This document shows positions 5,900 to 11,124 of a stretch of 11,124 nucleotides of DNA, piece after piece. This DNA comes from Verrucomicrobiota bacterium (GTDB taxonomy: Bacteria; Verrucomicrobiota; Lentisphaeria; Oligosphaerales; Oligosphaeraceae): NCBI GenBank assembly GCA_022709995.1, contig JAKLHU010000026.1, positions 1 through 11,124 of the forward strand. Direction: 5' to 3'. The first letter of the stretch is position 1, and every line of letters starts with the position of its first letter. The position numbers and the translations under genes were made by a program. The notes under the pieces were generated by a model that saw nothing but the letters and a program-made list of their open reading frames with translations, did not search any database and was not told where the DNA came from.

Positions 5900-7369
5900 A
5901 TGACACAGGACAACAACGATTTCGCCCGCCAATTCGAAGCCGGACTGGGCAACTTGAGAACCACCATCCGCACCGGTGAAAAGGTCAAAGGCAAAGTGGC
6001 CATGATCGGCAAAAACACCGTCTTCGTCAACCTCGGCACCCGCGCCGACGGCCTGATCGACAAAAAAGACCTCCTCGACGCCAATGGCCAGCTGACCGTC
6101 AAAGAAGGCGACACCATCGAGGCCTTCTGCATGGCCTGGACCGACGACGGCATCAAGCTGGCCGTCAAAATGAGCAGCGACATGGCCGATTCCTCCATCG
6201 CCGACGCCTTCAACGCCGGCATGCCCATCGAAGGCAAGGTCACCGGCGAACGCAAAGGCGGCTTCACCGTCCAAGTCGCCAACGCCGAGGCCTTCTGCCC
6301 ATTCTCCCAAATGGACGCCCGCGGCGTCAAAAAAGAACCCGCCGCCTACATCGGCGAAAAATTCTCCTTCCAAATCACCGAATACGGCGAGGAAGGCCGC
6401 AACATCGTCCTCTCCCGCCGGAAAATTCTGGAACAGGAAGCCGCCAAGCAGCTGGCCGTCCTCAAGGAATCGCTGCAAATCGGCGACATCGTCAACGGCG
6501 TGGTCACGAAAATCATGCCGTTCGGCGCCTTTGTCGACCTCGGCGGCGTCGAAGGCATGGTCCATGTCAGCGAACTGGGCTGGAACCGCGGCCTGAAACC
6601 CGAGGAAGTCGTCCAGGAAGGCCAGGCCGTCCAAGTCAACATCCTCGACTTCGACTGGGGCGGCGATGGCCAGCGCGACCGGCTCTCCCTGAGCGTCAAG
6701 CAGGCGGCCATCGATCCCTGGGAACGCGTCCTGACCGGCGACGCCTACGCGGTCGGCTCCCGGCATCACGGCAAAGTCGCCCGCCTGGCCGACTTCGGCG
6801 CCTTCATCACCCTGGAACCAGGCCTCGACGGCCTGGCCCACGTCTCCCAGCTCGGCGTCGAACAGCACGTCAAACACCCGTCGGAAGTCCTCGCCGAAGG
6901 CGCGGAGGTCGATGTGACCGTCCTCGCCGTCGACCGCGACCGCCGCCGCCTTGCCCTCTGCATCGGCGAACCAAAAGTCAAAGCGGAAAAACCGGCGGAA
7001 CTGACACCGGAACAGGAATTGGAAGTCACCAAGGTCAGCGCCGGCGAAATCCTCCAGGGCGAAGTCGAAAGCGTAAAGCCGTTCGGCGTCTTCATCACCC
7101 TCCCCAACGGCCAGACCGGCCTGCTCCACATCAGCCAGACCAACACCGGCGGCATCGGCAACATGCAGGTGCGCGCCCTCTACAAGGCCTATCCCCTGCA
7201 CCGCAAGGTCGACGTCGTCATCCGCGAAATCGACGGCAACCGGATCTCCCTCACCTTGCCCGAAATTCTCGAACAGGAACGGGAACAAGACACCAATATG
7301 GATGTCAAGGATAGTGCCGGTAAAAATTTCGGCAGCCTGGGCGATCTTTTTTCCCAGATCAAGCTGTGA
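5900..7369 (+). CDS. five-S1-domain RNA-binding protein, ribosomal protein S1-like
   Basis: The 489-residue protein carries five S1 (OB-fold) RNA-binding repeats: about 26-91, 107-174, 194-267, 286-356 and 382-455. The first two are the divergent kind found at the ribosome-binding end of bacterial S1 (GFTVQV and NIVLSRR in the second). The third to fifth carry the classical core G-x-V-x-x-x-x-x-F-G-x-F, for example KIMPFGAFVDL and SVKPFGVFITL. Domain order therefore matches ribosomal protein S1, which helps the 30S subunit capture mRNA, but S1 usually has four or six repeats. A charged linker (about 357-380) separates repeats four and five, and the tail ends SLGDLFSQIKL. It could be the organism's S1 or a paralogue. 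I chose ATG 5900 (MTQDNNDF). The in-frame ATG at 5828 would add a His/Pro-rich stretch that looks like translated leader. No strong ribosome site is present. Confidence 0.85.
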   Translation: MTQDNNDFARQFEAGLGNLRTTIRTGEKVKGKVAMIGKNTVFVNLGTRADGLIDKKDLLDANGQLTVKEGDTIEAFCMAWTDDGIKLAVKMSSDMADSSIADAFNAGMPIEGKVTGERKGGFTVQVANAEAFCPFSQMDARGVKKEPAAYIGEKFSFQITEYGEEGRNIVLSRRKILEQEAAKQLAVLKESLQIGDIVNGVVTKIMPFGAFVDLGGVEGMVHVSELGWNRGLKPEEVVQEGQAVQVNILDFDWGGDGQRDRLSLSVKQAAIDPWERVLTGDAYAVGSRHHGKVARLADFGAFITLEPGLDGLAHVSQLGVEQHVKHPSEVLAEGAEVDVTVLAVDRDRRRLALCIGEPKVKAEKPAELTPEQELEVTKVSAGEILQGEVESVKPFGVFITLPNGQTGLLHISQTNTGGIGNMQVRALYKAYPLHRKVDVVIREIDGNRISLTLPEILEQEREQDTNMDVKDSAGKNFGSLGDLFSQIKL

Positions 7370-7518
7370 CCGGCCAGCCAGCGCGCCCGGCGACATTGCC
7401 TTCTTCGCCGGCCGCGCCTTGGCACCTCTCCCGGCCGCGCCTCCCGTGGCGACGGCAGGTTTTTGCCTGTCTCGATTCCAGCAGACGGCTTCACGATCGA
7501 CGTTTGAGGATCTGACTC
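7370..7518 (+). other. intergenic gap before grpE: repeats, no terminator or CIRCE seen
   Basis: This 149-base gap contains the 12-base direct repeat CCGGCCGCGCCT at 7408-7419 and 7431-7442, a 23-base period. A weak six-pair stem with loop TTTTTG lies at 7454-7471 but has no following T-run, so it is not a standard terminator. I found no CIRCE inverted repeat and no clear sigma-32-type promoter. GAGGA at 7506-7510 is the ribosome site of grpE. A promoter is likely somewhere here but I cannot place it. Confidence 0.4.
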
Positions 7519-8319
7519 ATGGACGACATCAAGAAACATCCCCAGGACGCCACCCCGCCGGAAACGACGGACCACGCGCCAGCCACCCCTGACAACGCCA
7601 CCGAAAACCGCCGACCCGACCGCAACAACGACAACACCACCATGCCAGAAACAGACCAGAACAACACCGGCAACAACCAGGATAACGCCAAAAAAGACGG
7701 CTTCTTCGGCAAAATCTTCGCCAAAAAAACTGACAACGGCGCCGACGCCGACGCGAAGACGGGCGAGGCCGGAACCGATGGCGACGCCAAGGCGGCCGCA
7801 AACGCCCAGCCGCAGCCCGACTGGGCCGCCGAACTGGCCGAAACCAAGGAAAAGCTGCTTCGCCTCCACGCCGACTTCGACAATTACCGCAAACGCATCG
7901 CCCGCGAATACAACGACGTCCGCGAAAAGGCCAAAGCCAACGTCATCAGCGACTTCCTGCCGGTGTACGACTATTTCCAGCTGGCCGTGAGCCACGCCGA
8001 CCAGAACGCCGACTTCAACGCCCTCAAACAGGGCATGCAGATGATCCTGACCGAATTCAAACGCGCCTTCGACAACCTCGGCGCCGAGGAAATCAACGCC
8101 ACCGGCAAGCCGTTCGACGCCAAATGGCACGAGGCCGTGTCCCAGGAGCCCGACGAGACCTCGCCCGAGGGCCACATCATCCGGCAATGGAAATCCGGGT
8201 TCCGGCTCGGCGACACCCTCCTCCGCCCGGCCACCGTCGTCGTCAGCTCCGGACCGCCGCCGCCGCCAACCGCCGAAGCCGCCGGCGCCGCCGAAACCGA
8301 TCCTGAAACCAACCACTAA
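7519..8319 (+). CDS. grpE: GrpE, nucleotide exchange factor of DnaK
   Basis: GrpE releases ADP from DnaK and so resets the Hsp70 folding cycle in the cytoplasm. The conserved domain occupies about residues 103-243 of 266: a coiled-coil start with [13 protein letters not shown] (114-126), FLPVYD (146-151), then the beta-domain marks [12 protein letters not shown] (196-207) and [17 protein letters not shown] (227-243). The first ~100 residues are a low-complexity Asn/Asp/Thr/Ala-rich extension, apart from the striking patch [11 protein letters not shown] (60-70). The C-terminal tail has five consecutive prolines (246-250), a sequence that usually needs EF-P for smooth translation. E. coli GrpE is shorter (197 residues), so the extension is unusual. 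GAGGA at 7506-7510, 8 bases upstream, supports this start. ATG 7642 (residue 42) lacks such a site. dnaJ follows after 23 bases, so the pair is probably co-transcribed. No dnaK or hrcA is in view. Confidence 0.93.
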   Translation: MDDIKKHPQDATPPETTDHAPATPDNATENRRPDRNNDNTTMPETDQNNTGNNQDNAKKDGFFGKIFAKKTDNGADADAKTGEAGTDGDAKAAANAQPQPDWAAELAETKEKLLRLHADFDNYRKRIAREYNDVREKAKANVISDFLPVYDYFQLAVSHADQNADFNALKQGMQMILTEFKRAFDNLGAEEINATGKPFDAKWHEAVSQEPDETSPEGHIIRQWKSGFRLGDTLLRPATVVVSSGPPPPPTAEAAGAAETDPETNH

Positions 8320-8342
8320 ACCAATCTCCTATACTTACCACC
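8320..8342 (+). promoter_or_regulatory. G-free 23-base grpE-dnaJ spacer with a TATACT box
   Basis: The spacer contains only A, C and T, so no Shine-Dalgarno pairing is possible. TATACT at 8330-8335 resembles a -10 box. If used, it would start transcription at or just before the dnaJ ATG and give a leaderless message. No -35 box is apparent. Translation from a grpE-dnaJ transcript without a Shine-Dalgarno sequence is equally possible. Confidence 0.25.
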
Positions 8343-9476
8343 ATGTCACCTTCCGCCGAAGACTACTACGCCATTCTGGAAGTCGGCCGCAACGCGACCC
8401 CGGATGAAATCAAAAAAGCCTACCGCAAGCTGGCCATGAAATACCACCCGGACCGCAATCCGGGCGACAAAGAGGCCGAAGAAAAGTTCAAGACGATCTC
8501 GGTCGCCTACGAAGTGCTCAGCGACGAAACCAAGCGCCGCCAGTATGACCAGCTCGGCCACGACATGTACACCAAAGGCGGCCGCGGCGGCATGGGCGGC
8601 ATGAACGCCGAAGACATCTTCTCCCAGGCCTTCGGCGGCGATTTCTTCAGCAACCTCTTCGGCGGCGGTGGCGGCGGACGACGGTCACCAAACGCCCCCG
8701 AAAAAGGCGACGATCTGCTGTATGAACTGCAAATCGACTTTGAAGACGCCATGTTCGGGGTCGACCGCAAGATTGACATCCCCCGCTCGGAAACCTGCGG
8801 CGCCTGCCAGGGCAGCGGCTGCGAACCGGGCACCGCCAAGCACACCTGCCCCCAGTGCAACGGCCGCGGCCAAGTGACCATGTCGCAGGGCTTCTTCAGC
8901 ATCCGCCAGCCCTGCTCCTATTGCCAAGGCAGCGGCAGCGTCATCGAAAAACCGTGCCATGCCTGCCAAGGACAGGGAACCGTCCGCCGCCGCAAAACCC
9001 TCACCGTCCACATCCCCGCCGGCGTCGACTCCGGCTCCCGGCTGCGACTGGCCGGCGAAGGCGAAGCCGGCCTGCGCGGCGGACCGACCGGCGACCTCTA
9101 CGTCCGCATCCATGTCCGCCAACACGACATCTTCTCCCGGGAAGAACAAGACCTGCACTGCGACGTGCCAATACCGTTCCACGTCGCCGCCCTGGGCGGA
9201 ACCATCGAAGTGCCGACCATCAACGGCAAGGCCGAACTGACCATCCCCGCCGGTATCCAAAGCGGCACCGAACTGCGCCTCAAAGGCCGCGGCGTCCCAC
9301 CGCTGGCCAAAGGCCGCCCCCGCGGCGATCAATACGTCAAAGTCGTCGTGGAAGTGCCGACCAACCTGACCCGCGACCAGAAGGAAAAACTGAAGGCCTT
9401 TGCCGACGCCTGCAGCGACAACGTCCACCCGCGCCTGAAGGCCTTTATCGAAAAGGCCAAGCGATTCTTCAAATAA
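8343..9476 (+). CDS. dnaJ: DnaJ, Hsp40 co-chaperone
   Basis: DnaJ binds unfolded proteins, hands them to DnaK and stimulates DnaK ATP hydrolysis. At 377 residues it is the normal length (E. coli 376) and has all type I domains. The J domain covers about 6-72 with the essential HPD at 35-37. A Gly/Phe-rich segment covers about 75-112. The zinc-finger region has four intact CxxCxGxG motifs starting at Cys152, Cys169, Cys191 and Cys205. The substrate-binding C-terminal domains follow (about 215-345), ending with a helix-rich tail. No residue appears missing. The ATG at 8343 has no Shine-Dalgarno sequence: the 23 bases after the grpE stop contain no G at all. Together with grpE it forms the co-chaperone pair for a DnaK encoded elsewhere. 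Confidence 0.96.
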   Translation: MSPSAEDYYAILEVGRNATPDEIKKAYRKLAMKYHPDRNPGDKEAEEKFKTISVAYEVLSDETKRRQYDQLGHDMYTKGGRGGMGGMNAEDIFSQAFGGDFFSNLFGGGGGGRRSPNAPEKGDDLLYELQIDFEDAMFGVDRKIDIPRSETCGACQGSGCEPGTAKHTCPQCNGRGQVTMSQGFFSIRQPCSYCQGSGSVIEKPCHACQGQGTVRRRKTLTVHIPAGVDSGSRLRLAGEGEAGLRGGPTGDLYVRIHVRQHDIFSREEQDLHCDVPIPFHVAALGGTIEVPTINGKAELTIPAGIQSGTELRLKGRGVPPLAKGRPRGDQYVKVVVEVPTNLTRDQKEKLKAFADACSDNVHPRLKAFIEKAKRFFK

Positions 9477-9492
9477 TCCCCAGCCCGAGCCA

Positions 9493-9512
9493 AACCGTTC
9501 GGAACCGTACGG
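9493..9512 (+). repeat. tandem 10-bp repeat before the HEAT-repeat gene
   Basis: AACCGTTCGG (9493-9502) is followed without gap by AACCGTACGG (9503-9512), differing at one base. The second copy includes the palindrome CCGTACGG and runs into the purine-rich GGAAAGG (9511-9517) ribosome site of the next gene. The period of one helical turn would suit a tandem protein-binding site, but this could be chance. Confidence 0.35.
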
Positions 9513-9526
9513 AAAGGATCGACGCC

Positions 9527-11124
9527 ATGAGCCAGACCAGGAACATCCCGGACCTCGCCATCAGGCCCGAACACCTTCTCCAAACCAACTCCCGAACCGC
9601 GGCCGCCACCCACCGCCGGCCGGCCCGGACCACGCGATTCCCCGGTCGCCTGCTCGTCCTCGGCCTGACCGCCCTGCTGGCCGGGACAGCCCTCGCCCAG
9701 CCCGCCCGGCCCGCCCCGGCCCCCCGGCCAATCCCCGCGCAGGCGCCCCGGCCCGCCCCGGCCGCCCGCCCGCTGCCCCCCGGCCCGCTGGCCCCGGCCC
9801 CGGCCGAAACGGCGGGGCGGCTGACCGAAACCGAGATGGAGACCATCGCCAAATGCCTTCGCGACCTGAAAAGCCCGGCCGTCGAAGACCGGCGCCGGGC
9901 CGCCATGATCATTGGCAAGTACCGCACCCCGGAAGCCGAACAAGCCGTTCTCGACTGCCTGTCTGACCAAGACGCCGTCGTCCGCCAAAGCGCCCTCGTC
10001 GCCTTGACCGAAGACCGCCGTTTCCCACCCGCCGCCAGAATGCCGGTGTTCCGGCTCCTGCGCGATCCCGATGTCCACATCCGCCGCATCGCCTCGGCGC
10101 TGATCCCGGAAGCGAGCGGCGTGTCCCTCGGCGGCCCGGTCGCCATCACCGGAAACATCACCATCCGCACCGGCGGCGGCCGCACCGACGACGAAACCGA
10201 AGAAGCACTGGCCTGCCTGAACCAAGCCCTCGGCGACGACGACCCGTCCGTCCGTCGCAATGTCCTCAATGGCGCCCGCTTCTTCCCGAAAGCGCTGGCA
10301 GCAGCCAAAATCGAGACCTTCTTCGCCGACCCGGACGCCGAAGTGCGCTCGCTCGCCTTGATCGCCTATGCGCAAGTCATCGGCCAAGAAGCGGAACGGG
10401 CCGCCCGCCTGCAGCCCCTGGCGCAAGACCCCGTCCCGGCCGTGCGCCAGGAACTGGCCCGGACCGCCGCCCGCCTCGGCGGCGCCGGAACCGCCATCCT
10501 CAAAAACCTCCTCAACGACCAGGACCTCGCCGTCCGCGCCGAAGCCGTCCGACAATTCGCCGGACAACTCGACCCGGACGCCTTCCCGCCCTTGCGCACC
10601 ATGATCCTCGACCGCCAGCTCCCGGCCGACCTGCGCAAATCCCTCTTGGCGCTGCTCCGCGCCTTCCCGGACCAGTCCGGACCGGTCTACGAGGAACTGC
10701 TGGCGCAGGGACCGCCGGAACTGCAGGCGGAAGCCATCCGCGCCATCGGCGCCGACGAGGCCGAACTGCGTCCCCTCGAGTTCTTCCTGCCGTTCCTGCA
10801 GTCGCCCTCGGCGCCAGTCCGGCAAATGGCCGCGCTCGTCATCACCCGCCGACGCCAGGAACTGACCCCCGAACACGTCCAGGCCCTGCTGACGGCAAAG
10901 GCGGCGGAGGCGCGCCTGCTGGCGGTGCGCGTCTGTTCAGTGCTGCCGGAACCACGGCGCGGCGAAATGCTGCTCGACGCCTGCCTCGACGCCGACGCCA
11001 CCGTCCGCCAACAAGCCTTGCTGCAACTGGCGACCTTCCGACCCGACGGCTGGCAGGACATCCTGCTCGCCAGCCTGAACGACTCCAATCCGGACATCCG
11101 GGACGCCGCCGCCCGGGGGCTGGT
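9527..11124 (+). CDS. exported HEAT-repeat protein (5' part, runs off the window)
   Basis: The frame is open from ATG 9527 to the window end, giving 532 residues without a stop. GGAAAGG at 9511-9517 lies 9 bases before the ATG. A basic n-region of about 40 residues precedes a hydrophobic core (about 41-55) and a signal-peptidase-like site, ALA at 55-57. No start codon lies closer to the core, so the long n-region appears real. A Pro/Ala-rich linker (about 58-93) follows, then about a dozen HEAT or HEAT-like helical repeats to the end, recognisable by recurring D-x-x-x-x-V/I-R-x-x-A patterns such as DQDAVVRQSAL, DPDAEVRSLAL and DADATVRQQAL. Around residues 196-222 a Gly-rich, beta-like segment (GPVAITGNITIRTGGG) interrupts the solenoid. 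HEAT solenoids bind proteins or act as scaffolds; the partner is unknown. It sits 50 bases after dnaJ, so it may share its transcript, but its signal peptide places it outside the cytoplasm where DnaJ works. Confidence 0.85.
   Translation, partial: MSQTRNIPDLAIRPEHLLQTNSRTAAATHRRPARTTRFPGRLLVLGLTALLAGTALAQPARPAPAPRPIPAQAPRPAPAARPLPPGPLAPAPAETAGRLTETEMETIAKCLRDLKSPAVEDRRRAAMIIGKYRTPEAEQAVLDCLSDQDAVVRQSALVALTEDRRFPPAARMPVFRLLRDPDVHIRRIASALIPEASGVSLGGPVAITGNITIRTGGGRTDDETEEALACLNQALGDDDPSVRRNVLNGARFFPKALAAAKIETFFADPDAEVRSLALIAYAQVIGQEAERAARLQPLAQDPVPAVRQELARTAARLGGAGTAILKNLLNDQDLAVRAEAVRQFAGQLDPDAFPPLRTMILDRQLPADLRKSLLALLRAFPDQSGPVYEELLAQGPPELQAEAIRAIGADEAELRPLEFFLPFLQSPSAPVRQMAALVITRRRQELTPEHVQALLTAKAAEARLLAVRVCSVLPEPRRGEMLLDACLDADATVRQQALLQLATFRPDGWQDILLASLNDSNPDIRDAAARGL

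Noticed and set aside
5735..7396. Minus-strand open frame of 553 codons opposite the S1-like gene
   Set aside because: Asp/Gly/Ala/Phe-rich antisense shadow; five S1 repeats are encoded on the + strand.
7454..7471. Possible Rho-independent terminator after the S1-like gene
   Set aside because: The stem is only six pairs including a G-T, the T-run is in the loop rather than after the stem, and it lies 85 bases past the stop.
7370..7518. CIRCE or sigma-32-type heat-shock element before grpE
   Set aside because: No TTAGCACTC-N9-GAGTGCTAA inverted repeat and no recognisable heat-shock promoter boxes were found.
9329..10876. Minus-strand open frame of 515 codons opposite dnaJ's end and the HEAT gene
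   Set aside because: Gly/Arg-rich composition without motifs; the + strand encodes a signal peptide and regular HEAT repeats.
1..11124. tRNA, rRNA or CRISPR array
   Set aside because: No cloverleaf, rRNA-like sequence or regularly spaced repeats were seen on either strand.

Overview
The window carries seven substantial genes, all on the + strand, in high-GC DNA whose coding strand favours C at third codon positions. A GH109-like Gfo/Idh/MocA protein lies next to a large secreted multi-domain glycosidase. The chaperone genes grpE and dnaJ stand without dnaK or hrcA beside them, followed by an exported HEAT-repeat protein. Together these suggest a glycan-degrading bacterium of the PVC group (Lentisphaerota or Kiritimatiellota are my best guess). 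This is inferred from gene content only; no rRNA or other phylogenetic marker is present.

Region 1 (1-4355) is a carbohydrate module. A possible end of an upstream gene (1-18) is followed by a cytoplasmic GH109-like NAD-binding protein (54-1322), whose N-terminal dinucleotide-binding loop appears scrambled by three clustered one-base losses. After 96 bases comes a 978-residue exported protein with two carbohydrate-binding-type domains, an Ig-like domain, a TIM barrel and a C-terminal galactose-binding-like domain (1419-4355). The likely logic is capture and cleavage of a glycan outside the cytoplasm, with processing of released sugars inside.

Region 2 (4356-4593) holds a complete 124-bp non-autonomous mobile element (4364-4487). 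It has imperfect 25-bp terminal inverted repeats starting GTAA and is flanked by a perfect 8-bp target duplication, GACCACGC, which are features of the IS66 family. It abuts the stop codon of the glycosidase gene. Downstream of it is a very AT-rich, promoter-like stretch containing a 17-bp dyad, ahead of manA.

Region 3 (4594-7369) holds manA (mannose-6-phosphate isomerase, linking mannose to fructose-6-phosphate) and a five-S1-domain RNA-binding protein related to ribosomal protein S1. The S1 gene has a strikingly G-poor leader without a convincing Shine-Dalgarno sequence.

Region 4 (7370-11124) holds grpE (with a long low-complexity N-terminal extension), dnaJ (complete, with four zinc-binding motifs) and the 5' part of an exported HEAT-repeat protein that runs off the window. 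GrpE and DnaJ are the nucleotide-exchange and J-domain partners of DnaK. The HEAT protein has its own signal peptide and probably acts outside the cytoplasm.

No tRNA, rRNA, CRISPR array or complete transposase gene was seen. I found no coherent, previously undescribed multi-gene system. The most distinctive items are the IS66-type mini-element, the damaged GH109 N-terminus, the unusual G-free or G-poor leaders, and the atypical active site of the secreted TIM-barrel enzyme.
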